From assembly GCF_003675385.1 (NCBI RefSeq), contig NZ_RCWZ01000002.1:558001-622000 (forward strand): DNA of 64,000 nt, given 5' to 3'. This stretch comes from Mucilaginibacter kameinonensis. GTDB lineage: Bacteria; Bacteroidota; Bacteroidia; Sphingobacteriales; Sphingobacteriaceae. The notes under the pieces are model-generated. The model saw nothing but the letters and a program-made list of their open reading frames with translations, searched no databases and was not told the DNA's origin. A program made the position numbers and the translations under genes. This document shows positions 27,994 to 36,762 of the stretch, in pieces. Each line of letters opens with the position of its first letter. Position 1 is the stretch's first letter.

Positions 27994-28919
27994 TACTCCG
28001 TAATTTTAACTTTAGCCGTATCTGCAAGTCCGTAATTACCCGTTGCTACAATCTTATCGCCCGGCGAGAATTTTGGTGTTAAGATCTCTATCCTGTTACC
28101 CGCCTCAATACCCTTTGTTACCGGTGTTTTTACCGCGGTTGTAGGGTTAATGAGTTTCATTACCCAAAACTCGGTTTGGGTTTCGTTACTCAATATGGCC
28201 GATTTGGGCAACGATACCGTATGCGGCCTTACCGATTTAATGATGCGCGCTCTGGCTACAAGGTTTTCGGGGATAGGATTGGTGCTGTTTACTTTAAGTA
28301 CAATGCCCTGTGTTTGCGACAACGAATCAACAGCGGGCATTGTTGAACTTACCTGTGCTGTTAGTTTTTCTCCTCCGGGAAGTGTTAATTGTACATCCTG
28401 ATTGTTTTTTAGATAGGAGCGAAGCTCGTAAGGCAACTGCATTACAAATACAAAGCTTGAGCGGTCGCTGATTACGGCAAGTTGCTCACCGTCCTGTACA
28501 TAATCGCCTTGCTGATGGTTTAGCTGGGTAACATAGCCATTACCGGCGGCCTTTATTTTGTTAATGCCCGAAAACTTAAAGGTAGTATCCAGCACATTGA
28601 TGCTGTTACCAATGCTTTGCGCTTCTTTTGTTTTGATGCTGAATAAAAATTCGCCCCTGTTTACAAAGTGCCCGGGCAGGATATTTACCTTTTGGATATA
28701 GCCATTGGCATTGGCCTTAACAATGTTTTTTTGCTGAAATACAGATGTGGCGCTCAGGTCAATATAATCAACCATGGCACTATCGGCAACTGTGGTTACG
28801 GTTACCGGTGTTTGGGCAGCACCGCCGTCGCCTGCATCATCAGCCGGTTGGGTATTGCCTTTGCAGCTATACAGCAGTGTTAAAATCCCGGCAGCCAGGT
28901 ATATGTGTTTAAATTTCAT
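27993..28919 (-). CDS. RND periplasmic adaptor lipoprotein
   Basis: The 308-residue protein has a lipobox (LLYSC, Cys19), a split lipoyl-like domain around INILPGHFVNRGEFLFSIKT and YVTQLNHQQGDYVQDGEQLAV, and a beta-barrel domain. There is only a short hairpin between the lipoyl halves, unlike longer drug-pump adaptors. It overlaps the pump gene by one base. Confidence 0.92.
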   Translation of the reverse strand: MKFKHIYLAAGILTLLYSCKGNTQPADDAGDGGAAQTPVTVTTVADSAMVDYIDLSATSVFQQKNIVKANANGYIQKVNILPGHFVNRGEFLFSIKTKEAQSIGNSINVLDTTFKFSGINKIKAAGNGYVTQLNHQQGDYVQDGEQLAVISDRSSFVFVMQLPYELRSYLKNNQDVQLTLPGGEKLTAQVSSTMPAVDSLSQTQGIVLKVNSTNPIPENLVARARIIKSVRPHTVSLPKSAILSNETQTEFWVMKLINPTTAVKTPVTKGIEAGNRIEILTPKFSPGDKIVATGNYGLADTAKVKITE

Positions 28920-28920
28920 G

Positions 28921-30168
28921 TTATTTATTCCAGTAATTGAGCTGATTAATAAGTTGCAGCTTATTAATAGTGGTTTGTGTTTTAAGGTTTTTTATAGCAA
29001 GATAATTGTTAATAGCCAATACGAGGTCAGCCATGCGTACGTCGCCGGTTTGCAGTAATTGGGTATCAACCTTTATAAGACTTTCGGTATATTTCATTTG
29101 CTCGTCTATCTGCGCAATCAGCTTTTCAGAGCCATCTATCTGTTGATTTAACTGGGCAAGCTGCTGGCGGTATTGTGTATCAAAAAAAGCTTTGTAATTA
29201 CGCCGGGTATCTTCTTCTAACGAAAGTTTGCGGTACTGGATTTTGCGCTGACCACCATCATATAATGGAAGCGTGAAACTGAATCCAACACTTACACCAA
29301 AGTTTTTGTAGGCCGGTCCGCTCAAAAAGTCGGAGTTGTAACCGCCGTCGGCCATCAGGTTTATCTTAGGTTTGTAACTAAAATCAAGCAGTGTGCGGCT
29401 GTTTACCAGTTTAAGACTATCCGTTTTATACTGGCTGAAAAAGATGCTGTTACTGATATCTGCCCGCATGTTTTTTTGAATGCCGGGGTCCTGAAGCTCA
29501 ATATAGCTGGTATCTGCAATGCCGGTTAAATAGTTGAGTGTGGTATAGTCGTTTTTATACTGTAAGCGTGCTTGCGATAACGTAAGTTCTTGCTGCTTAA
29601 GGGTAACTAAAAAGGTAAGGTAATCGCTTTGACGATAAACGTTGGTGCGGGTTAGTTTTTTAAGCAGTTCTTCTTCGCGGTTGAGCAGGGAAATAACCTC
29701 TTGGTTAAATTTTACCTGCTGCAAGCTACCAAAAGCGGCTATGTATTGCGCGGTAACAGCCTTTCTCAAATCCTGCTCGGATATTTTGGAGGTATTGAGC
29801 ACCGATTGCGATTGCAGTTTTACCGCGTCTATCTGCGCGGCGATATTTTTTTTGCTATCCAGCGACTGATTGATACCCAGTAAGGCCGCAAGTGTATGTT
29901 CATTGGTAATAGCAGGAGCATAGCCGTAACCGCCTGCAACAGGAGCGTAGAGCCCGGTGCTGTTGGCGCTTACCTGAGGCCTGTAACCGGCTTTGATACG
30001 GAGGCTATCTAACTGACCAGAGGCTATCTGGTTTTGGAGATCTTTTAATAGCGGACTATTGCTTTTGGCAAGCTCCAAATAATGTTCGAGATTGTAGGTT
30101 TGTGCCTGTGTAACAGCACTAAGCAGGCAAAATAAAAAGCCGAAAACCCATTTTATCCGGATGGTCAA
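28921..30168 (-). CDS. TolC-family outer-membrane efflux protein
   Basis: A signal peptide (to AVTQAQ) and a two-fold repeated helical/barrel TolC pattern with Gln/Leu-rich coiled coils (415 residues). It provides the outer-membrane channel for the pump. It lies one base upstream of the adaptor gene on the same strand, and 77 bp after the kinase gene. Confidence 0.92.
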   Translation of the reverse strand: MTIRIKWVFGFLFCLLSAVTQAQTYNLEHYLELAKSNSPLLKDLQNQIASGQLDSLRIKAGYRPQVSANSTGLYAPVAGGYGYAPAITNEHTLAALLGINQSLDSKKNIAAQIDAVKLQSQSVLNTSKISEQDLRKAVTAQYIAAFGSLQQVKFNQEVISLLNREEELLKKLTRTNVYRQSDYLTFLVTLKQQELTLSQARLQYKNDYTTLNYLTGIADTSYIELQDPGIQKNMRADISNSIFFSQYKTDSLKLVNSRTLLDFSYKPKINLMADGGYNSDFLSGPAYKNFGVSVGFSFTLPLYDGGQRKIQYRKLSLEEDTRRNYKAFFDTQYRQQLAQLNQQIDGSEKLIAQIDEQMKYTESLIKVDTQLLQTGDVRMADLVLAINNYLAIKNLKTQTTINKLQLINQLNYWNK

Positions 30169-30245
30169 AATAATATATGTTGTGTTAAATAATAGCTAAG
30201 CTACAGGATAATTCTGGAAAAAATTGGGACTGCCATTGTAACAAA

Positions 30246-31493
30246 TTAAAAGTTAACCGTGAAAGTATGGTACGGTGCTTCATAACTGTAAATGAGCTGG
30301 TAACCCAGGCTTTCGCAGATTTGTTTGGAGATGGTAAGCCCAAGTCCACTGCCCTCGGAATGTGATGATTTATGGAAGCGTGTAAAGATATTTTCAGGAT
30401 TGAGGGCAATGTTTTCCCCTGTGTTTTTAATGGTTAGGCTTTCGGCTGTGAGATTGATGATGATCTCTCCGCCTTCAATATTGTGCCTAACGGCATTAAT
30501 GATCAGGTTATTGAGTAAAATATCAATCAAATAAGCCCCAGCCTCCACCTCCTTTTCGCCGAGGATTGAAGTGACGGTTATTTCTTTATCGCTAAAAATA
30601 TCCTCCAGTTGATACAATAATTCTTCTATCAGTTCATTCAAATCCAGGTGCTGGCGGTCGTTTAATAGTTTGTTTTCTATTTTAACCAGTAATAATAACG
30701 ATTGGTTGAGCCTGCTCAACCGCGATACTGCACTGTAAAGGTCGTTAAGTAGTTTACTTTGATGTTCGCTGAAGTTTTCTGTCTGGATTAAAGTGTCCAA
30801 TTTAGAATTGATAACAGCGATAGGGGTAAGCAGTTCATGCGAGGCGTTCTCGGTAAATGTTTTAAGATCTTTGTAGTCTTTTTTTACCCTTTCGGCCATT
30901 GCAGTTACTTCGGCCTGCAACTCATTAAATTCGTCGATAGACGAGTTAGGTGAGAGCATTTCCCGGTTATCGGTAACGTTGAATAGCTTTAGTTCGCTAA
31001 GTATGCTATAAAAAGGTTGCCAAAGCCTACCCAGGATAAGGCGGTTGGTGATCACCAACACCAGTAATAATAATAGAATAACACCAATGGTGATAGCGAA
31101 GATGATCTGGATCAGATCTTCAGTCTCCACTTTCGATTCAACTATCAGGATCTTATAGTACCTGCCGCCAACGCTTACCGAACTAACCAGGCCCCTGCCG
31201 GATTCCGGTTCATCTTTTTCGCGATAATAGGTAGTGTTGAAAAACTCACGTTTAACGGAGTTCGGTTCGGCCGAAACAAAAGTGATCTGCTGATCTTTTG
31301 ATTCAAAAACCTGGGGCAAGTGATGATTGAGCTTCACATAATCAAAAACCTCCTGCTCTTCAACCTCAAGCGATTTGTCCTTTTGGTTGGTAAGAATAAG
31401 GCTGATAGCCTGGTAATAAATAGCGCCTGTTATCAGCATGATAACAATGGTGGCTATTAAGTTTACCCGGTTATACCTTTCGGAAAGTTTCAT
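30246..31493 (-). CDS. Sensor histidine kinase of the RND efflux unit
   Basis: Two membrane segments (about 11-33 and 127-150) flank a periplasmic sensor domain of about 95 residues; a HAMP-like segment follows, then a HisKA domain with H219 in ASHELLTPIAV, and a HATPase with N box (NLIINAVRHN) and G boxes (GSGLGLTISK). It phosphorylates the response regulator encoded 2 bp upstream. Position at the head of the efflux genes suggests that it senses the exported compound. Confidence 0.93.
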   Translation of the reverse strand: MKLSERYNRVNLIATIVIMLITGAIYYQAISLILTNQKDKSLEVEEQEVFDYVKLNHHLPQVFESKDQQITFVSAEPNSVKREFFNTTYYREKDEPESGRGLVSSVSVGGRYYKILIVESKVETEDLIQIIFAITIGVILLLLLVLVITNRLILGRLWQPFYSILSELKLFNVTDNREMLSPNSSIDEFNELQAEVTAMAERVKKDYKDLKTFTENASHELLTPIAVINSKLDTLIQTENFSEHQSKLLNDLYSAVSRLSRLNQSLLLLVKIENKLLNDRQHLDLNELIEELLYQLEDIFSDKEITVTSILGEKEVEAGAYLIDILLNNLIINAVRHNIEGGEIIINLTAESLTIKNTGENIALNPENIFTRFHKSSHSEGSGLGLTISKQICESLGYQLIYSYEAPYHTFTVNF

Positions 31494-31495
31494 TA

Positions 31496-32173
31496 TTATT
31501 GATCGGCGAATTTGTAGCCCATACCATAGGCTGCATAAATATAGTCCTTACCGCCGGCTTCCATTATTTTTTTTCGGATGTTTTTGATGTGCGAATAAAT
31601 AAAGTCGAAATTATTGGCCAGGTCGATGCCATCGCCCCATAAATGCTCGGCAATGGCGTTTTTGGAGATTACTTTGCCTTTATTAGATATGAAATAGATA
31701 AGCAGGGCAAACTCCTTACGGGTAAATTTTACAGGTATTCCGTTTACAGCTACGGTTTTAGCCATCAGATCGATGCTGAGCTCGTTAAAGTTAAGCACGT
31801 TGCTGCCATTAAACATTTTACGCCTGATGATGGCCGACACCCTTGCCTTAAGTTCGGAAAGGTGAAAGGGTTTTACTAAATAGTCGTCGGCACCCAGGTC
31901 AAGGCCCTGAAGGCGGTCATCTAATGAGTTTTTGGCCGAGATGATGAGTACACCATCCGTATAATTATTGTTTTTAAGTACTTTCAATAAATCTATACCA
32001 TTGCCGCCGGGCAAGGTAATATCCAGCAGGATGCAATCGTATCTGTACAGTTCAACCTTGGCAAGGGCAGCAGTATAGCTGGCCGCAGTTTCGCAGATAT
32101 TGCCGGCTTCGGTAAAGTATTCTTCAATACTTTCGCGCAGGCCTTCTTCATCTTCAATGATCAGTAATTTCAA
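31496..32173 (-). CDS. OmpR-family response regulator
   Basis: A receiver domain with acidic pocket (EDEE) and phospho-acceptor D51 (ILLDITLPG), followed by a winged-helix DNA-binding domain (about 125-222). It is the first gene of the minus-strand efflux unit, which suggests autoregulation of the whole unit. Confidence 0.95.
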   Translation of the reverse strand: MKLLIIEDEEGLRESIEEYFTEAGNICETAASYTAALAKVELYRYDCILLDITLPGGNGIDLLKVLKNNNYTDGVLIISAKNSLDDRLQGLDLGADDYLVKPFHLSELKARVSAIIRRKMFNGSNVLNFNELSIDLMAKTVAVNGIPVKFTRKEFALLIYFISNKGKVISKNAIAEHLWGDGIDLANNFDFIYSHIKNIRKKIMEAGGKDYIYAAYGMGYKFADQ

Positions 32174-32329
32174 ATCTTTTTTGAGTAAAGGTATATGGTG
32201 AATTTGTACGGATTTTGGATTTTTTGGTTAGTGGTTAGCTTCACGAAATTATGCTCACAGATTTTATACAGAATACGTAAGCAAATTTGCCTTTAGCTTG
32301 TTGCAAGTTAAATACAAAATCTGATCATT

Positions 32330-32743
32330 ATGTGGTGGATCTACGCTTTACTTTCGGCACTGTTTGCGGCGCTTACCGCAATTTTTGCCAAAATAGGTAT
32401 TAAAGGGGTTGATACGGATTTGGCGACAGCCATTCGTACAGTGGTTATCCTGATACTGGCCTGGGGCATAGCGCTTTTTAAAGGCGGGCATGCTGGTATT
32501 GGCAGCCTCACTAAAACCAACTGGACATTTTTAATCTTGTCGGGCTGCGCTACAGGGCTTTCATGGATTTGTTATTTCCGGGCACTGCAACTGGGCAAGG
32601 TAAGCCAGGTTGCCCCGGTTGATAAACTGAGTGTGGCTTTAGCCATCGCGCTCTCTGTTATCTTCCTGGGCGAACCTTTAACCTTGAAAAACGCCATAGG
32701 CGCTTTGCTTATTATAGGGGGCACAATTGTATTAATTTTCTAA
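32330..32743 (+). CDS. Half-size EamA (DMT) transporter
   Basis: A 137-residue membrane protein with four to five segments and one EamA repeat (PVDKLSVALAIALSVIFLGEPLTL). Full DMT transporters have two repeats; such single-repeat proteins are thought to work as dimers. No partner gene adjoins it. Substrate unknown. Confidence 0.85.
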   Translation: MWWIYALLSALFAALTAIFAKIGIKGVDTDLATAIRTVVILILAWGIALFKGGHAGIGSLTKTNWTFLILSGCATGLSWICYFRALQLGKVSQVAPVDKLSVALAIALSVIFLGEPLTLKNAIGALLIIGGTIVLIF

Positions 32744-32889
32744 TTTTTTTGTAACGGGCTCATATACAATGTAACAAGCATGTATACATAGCAAAATCAT
32801 ATTGTAACAAATACACTTCAATACCACATAATTCAGATTTAATCCAATCTTTCTTATAAAATTTGTGGTTCAAATACCCACATCATATA

Positions 32890-35376
32890 ATGAAGTCTGT
32901 TTTTTTGATATTATTTTCTTTTGTTTTTATAACCGCCTTACACGCCCAAACAGCCCCCGGAGCTAAGGGGAAAATCACAGGTAAAGTAACCGATGCTACC
33001 ACGAAACAACCGGTAGATTATGCTACCGTTTCTGTATTTAAACAAGGTGCCGCTTCGCCGTTTAATGGTATCAGTACCGATCCTAAAGGAAATTTTTCTA
33101 TTAACAATATCCCTGCCGGGGAGTATAAAATAACCGCCGAATTTTTAGGCTATCAAAAAGCAATTATCGAGCATGTGATAGTTAAAGATGGCGCTGTGTC
33201 ATTGGGCGAGATCAAACTGGCTCCCACCGCTAATGAATTAAAGGGAGTAACTATAACCGCCAAAGTGCCAACCGTTGAAAACCGGATTGATAAAATGGTT
33301 TATAACCCTCAAAACGATTTAAGTGCACAAGGCGGAGTTGCTATCGACGTTTTGAAGAAGGTTCCGCAAATTACCGTTGATATTGATGGCAATGTGGAAT
33401 TGCAGGGAAATGCCAATATCCGCTTCCTGATCAACGGAAAACCATCAAGCATTTTTGGCGCCAGCCTTGCTGATGCTTTGGCCAGTATTCCTGCCAGCCA
33501 GATCAAAAGTATTGAGGTTATTACCAGTCCGGGCGCAAAGTATGATGCAGCCGGTACAGGAGGTATCGTAAACATTATTTTGAAGGATAGTAAAGTGCAG
33601 GGTGTTAATGGTAGCGTCAATCTATCGGCAGGTACCCGCCGTGAAAATGGCTCTTTTAACCTGAATGCCCGTAAAGGCAATTTTGGGGTGAACGCATTTT
33701 TTAGCGGCAATGCCCAGATCAATACCAATGCGCCAAATACCCGTAACCGTGTATCAACCGATGATCAGGGAAATCAAACTACCCTTTTTCAACAGGGTAG
33801 CAATAACTTCAGGCGGAACGGTTATGAATCGGGCATTAATTTTTCATGGGATATTACCCCTAAGGATCAGCTTACTGCCGGGGTTGGTTTTAACCACTTT
33901 GGCAACCATGGTAACGGTATCACCAACCAGGATCAAAGCGAGGTTGATGCAGCCGGTAACCCGGTATCTGATATAAGGAGCATCCGTAACTCAAGCAGTA
34001 AATTCAACGGTACCTCAACCGACGTAAATTTGAACTATAAAAAGACCTTCGCCAAAGAAGGGCAGGAGCTTGATGTATTATATTCATCAAGTTTTGGCAG
34101 TAACTCATTCAGCTCATTCCAGCGCCAGGATTATGAATCGGGTATAACTTCATCAGGTATCTCTAACAATAACCCGGGCAAAGATAGGGAAACCGACATT
34201 TCTGTTGATTATACACAACCTGTAAGCAAAAACTTTACACTTGAAACTGGCGGTAAACTTGTATTTAACCATATCAATAATAATGTAATAACCGATACCC
34301 TTTTTGGTGGTAACGCGTTTGTGCCTAACCCTAATCAAACGTATGGTTTTACTTATGACCGTAAGGTGTATGCCTACTATGTTTCGGCCTCAGCATCGGT
34401 ATTTAACAAGTTTTTAGATATAAAGGCCGGTTTGCGCGACGAGTATACTACCACCAAAGCCGATTTTCAGGGCGTAAGCATTCCGTCATATAATATCCTT
34501 GCGCCGTCACTGGTGTTTTCGCACAAGTTTGGTGATGGCAGCGAATCACTTAAATTAAGCTATACCCGCCGCATCCAGCGTCCGGATTATGGCGATTTGA
34601 ACCCTTTCCTGAATATCAGCGATCCGCACAACATCAACACAGGTAACCCCAATTTAAGGCCCGAAAAAGGCGATAACTTCGAGTTAGGCTACAACAAATC
34701 ATATGACAAAGGTGCTAATATCAATATAGCCGCTTTCTATCGTCGCAACACCGATGATATCCAGCAGTTCACTACATTTTACTCTACGTTTGATGCAAAT
34801 GGCACCACTTATACCGATGTTTCGTTAACCCAGCGTTATAATATTGGTTCGGAAGAGCGTATCGGCATCAACCTTTATGGTTCGATACCGGTAACCAGTA
34901 AACTGAGCCTGCGTACTAACATGATTTTCAGCGACAGGCGCAGTACCAACCCTGGTTTTGCCAATGTAAGCGCTTTTGCTTATCGCCTTAATCTTAACGC
35001 ACAATATAGCTTTGGCCATGACCTGAGTGCTGAGTTTTTTGGTAACTATAACTCATCGCAAAAAGGTATCCAGGGAACGAATCCAAAATTTGTGTTCTAC
35101 AACTTTGCTATGCGCAAAATGTTCTGGAATAAAAAGGCAAGCATTGGTCTTACTGCTACCAATCCATTCGCGAAATATGTTAGCCAAAGCTCATCAACAT
35201 TTGGCAGCAATTTTTACCAAACTAACGTAAGGTTGGTACCGGTACAATCGTTCGGTATAAGCCTGAGCTATAAGTTTGGTAAACTTGAGTTTAAGAAAGA
35301 CAGGGAGAAAGATAAAAACAATGACCAGGATAATGGCGGCGGAGATAATGGCCCTCAATCCGAAAAAGGAAAATAA
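32890..35376 (+). CDS. TonB-dependent outer-membrane protein, CarboxypepD-like with beta-barrel
   Basis: The start is at ATG 32890 (MKSVFLILFS, signal peptide to HAQ); the frame extends 27 bp upstream. The order is CarboxypepD-like domain (about 25-105), plug-like domain (about 115-220, with INGKPSSIFG and SPGAKYDAAGTGGIVNIIL) and an OMP_b-brl_3-type barrel. It lacks a SusD partner. A charged tail of about 30 residues (Lys/Asp/Gly-rich) follows the last barrel strand, which is unusual for a barrel that normally ends in an aromatic residue. Confidence 0.88.
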   Translation: MKSVFLILFSFVFITALHAQTAPGAKGKITGKVTDATTKQPVDYATVSVFKQGAASPFNGISTDPKGNFSINNIPAGEYKITAEFLGYQKAIIEHVIVKDGAVSLGEIKLAPTANELKGVTITAKVPTVENRIDKMVYNPQNDLSAQGGVAIDVLKKVPQITVDIDGNVELQGNANIRFLINGKPSSIFGASLADALASIPASQIKSIEVITSPGAKYDAAGTGGIVNIILKDSKVQGVNGSVNLSAGTRRENGSFNLNARKGNFGVNAFFSGNAQINTNAPNTRNRVSTDDQGNQTTLFQQGSNNFRRNGYESGINFSWDITPKDQLTAGVGFNHFGNHGNGITNQDQSEVDAAGNPVSDIRSIRNSSSKFNGTSTDVNLNYKKTFAKEGQELDVLYSSSFGSNSFSSFQRQDYESGITSSGISNNNPGKDRETDISVDYTQPVSKNFTLETGGKLVFNHINNNVITDTLFGGNAFVPNPNQTYGFTYDRKVYAYYVSASASVFNKFLDIKAGLRDEYTTTKADFQGVSIPSYNILAPSLVFSHKFGDGSESLKLSYTRRIQRPDYGDLNPFLNISDPHNINTGNPNLRPEKGDNFELGYNKSYDKGANINIAAFYRRNTDDIQQFTTFYSTFDANGTTYTDVSLTQRYNIGSEERIGINLYGSIPVTSKLSLRTNMIFSDRRSTNPGFANVSAFAYRLNLNAQYSFGHDLSAEFFGNYNSSQKGIQGTNPKFVFYNFAMRKMFWNKKASIGLTATNPFAKYVSQSSSTFGSNFYQTNVRLVPVQSFGISLSYKFGKLEFKKDREKDKNNDQDNGGGDNGPQSEKGK

Positions 35377-35377
35377 C

Positions 35378-35499
35378 ACCTCACCCAATCCTCTCCAAAG
35401 GAGAGGGCTTTAAAACAAAAAAGCGATGACACTCATCGCTTTTTTTGTTTTATACCGTTTATTATAAAGCCCTCTCCTTTGGAGAGGATTGGGTGAGGT
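35378..35499. repeat. Long inverted repeat enclosing a bidirectional terminator
   Basis: Two perfect 35-bp arms (35378-35412 and 35465-35499) with the ends ACCTCACCCAATC and GATTGGGTGAGGT and the palindrome CCTCTCCAAAGGAGAGG inside each arm. Between them lies an inner terminator stem, AGCGATGA / TCATCGCT, flanked by A and T runs (about 35412-35450). The element separates the convergent TonB and DUF47 genes. Confidence 0.9.
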
Positions 35500-36147
35500 T
35501 TACCCGTTCTTGATCAAAATACTTTCAATGATCAGCGTAGTATCTTCACAGCTGTCTGTAGCTGTTTCCATAGCTGCAAAAACATCAGTGTATTTAATTA
35601 ACTCAATAGGATCTTTTTCGTTGTTAAGCAGATCGGCAAAAGCTTTATTATGAACTGAATCGGCCTGGGCTTCCAGTTTTTTTATGTTGCTGCAAAGCTC
35701 AAAGATGATAGCAGACTTGCTAAGATCATTCATTGCGTTTACTGCTTTTTCAAGCTCGGTACTGGTTTGCAGGATCAGCGCGGCCAGCTCTATCATTGGC
35801 TGTGTAATAACAGGTACGTTATACAGGTTTATCCTGCGGGCAGCCATGGTGATCCTGTCGGCCACATCATCAATTGCCGATGCCAGATCGCACATATCCT
35901 TGCGGTTAAACGGTGATATCAGCATGCGGCCCGATTCTGAAAACACCCTGTGCGTTATCTCGTAGCTTTTAAATTTCAGCTTATCGATATGGGCAAAATT
36001 GAATTTTTGCTCATATGAAGTTGGGGAATTTACGGCTTCATCTAACAGTCTGGCCATTTCGGTAACATTAGCTACAGCTGTGTTGAATAAATCGTAAAAA
36101 AGCTGGTTAGAATTCGGAAATATCGATTTTGAGTTAGTGCTCTTCAT
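35500..36147 (-). CDS. DUF47 (PhoU-like) protein
   Basis: The 215-residue, all-helical protein matches the DUF47 / Pit accessory family (long helices with D/E-rich turns: DDVADRITMAARRI and DSCEDTTLIIESI). DUF47 proteins usually sit next to a PitA phosphate transporter gene; none is found here. Its role may be regulation of phosphate uptake. Confidence 0.85.
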   Translation of the reverse strand: MKSTNSKSIFPNSNQLFYDLFNTAVANVTEMARLLDEAVNSPTSYEQKFNFAHIDKLKFKSYEITHRVFSESGRMLISPFNRKDMCDLASAIDDVADRITMAARRINLYNVPVITQPMIELAALILQTSTELEKAVNAMNDLSKSAIIFELCSNIKKLEAQADSVHNKAFADLLNNEKDPIELIKYTDVFAAMETATDSCEDTTLIIESILIKNG

Positions 36148-36438
36148 TGATCTGTTTTATCAGTCGTGAATTTACAGTAGTTATATTAAGCGGGTTTTAA
36201 AATATGTCACTATAAATTATTCAGCATGTAAAAGTAACCATTAATACAATGCTAATTGTTAAGTTAATGTTAAGAATGGTTAAGCCAATGTAATAAAGTA
36301 GTCATAATATCGATGTAAATAGCTGATTTAAAGTAAAAAGAAACCCATTGGTAGTACGAAGAAAATTGTGTAACATTTAAGTTTAATTAAAACAAATCCC
36401 GGCGCTTGCTACTTGTGATTATATTAGTTAATCCGATT

Positions 36439-36645
36439 ATGAAAGCCGGGGATAAACATTTTAAATGCGTAAACAGCAAAACCGGTTACGCTATTTATTA
36501 CCATTCGCTGGGCCGGGAGCTCAGCAATGAAGAAGTAAAGGCTGAATTAGAAAAAATACGTGCACGCGTAGCTATTCAAAACGGTATTTATCTTGAAACA
36601 CTTTACTGGGAGGAAATGAAACAGGACGCCGAGCTGACGCAATAG
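36439..36645 (+). CDS. Hypothetical protein, 68 aa
   Basis: Short, soluble and of unknown family (MKAGDKHFKCVNSKTGYAIYYHSLGRELSNEEV...). The start is the internal ATG at 36439; the upstream 11 codons have no protein-like features. The 290 bp before it are A/T-rich without a further gene. Confidence 0.5.
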   Translation: MKAGDKHFKCVNSKTGYAIYYHSLGRELSNEEVKAELEKIRARVAIQNGIYLETLYWEEMKQDAELTQ

Positions 36646-36762
36646 CAGTAAGGTTATAGGTTTGAAATATAACTGGTTTTAAATAAGTACTTTATTTGGA
36701 AATAAATACCTACATTTAATTACTCTTATATAACCAGTTTAAACCTATCATTATTCCTTGTT

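Noticed and set aside
35500..36147. Phosphate uptake locus
   Set aside because: DUF47 usually pairs with a Pit transporter, but no transporter gene adjoins it.
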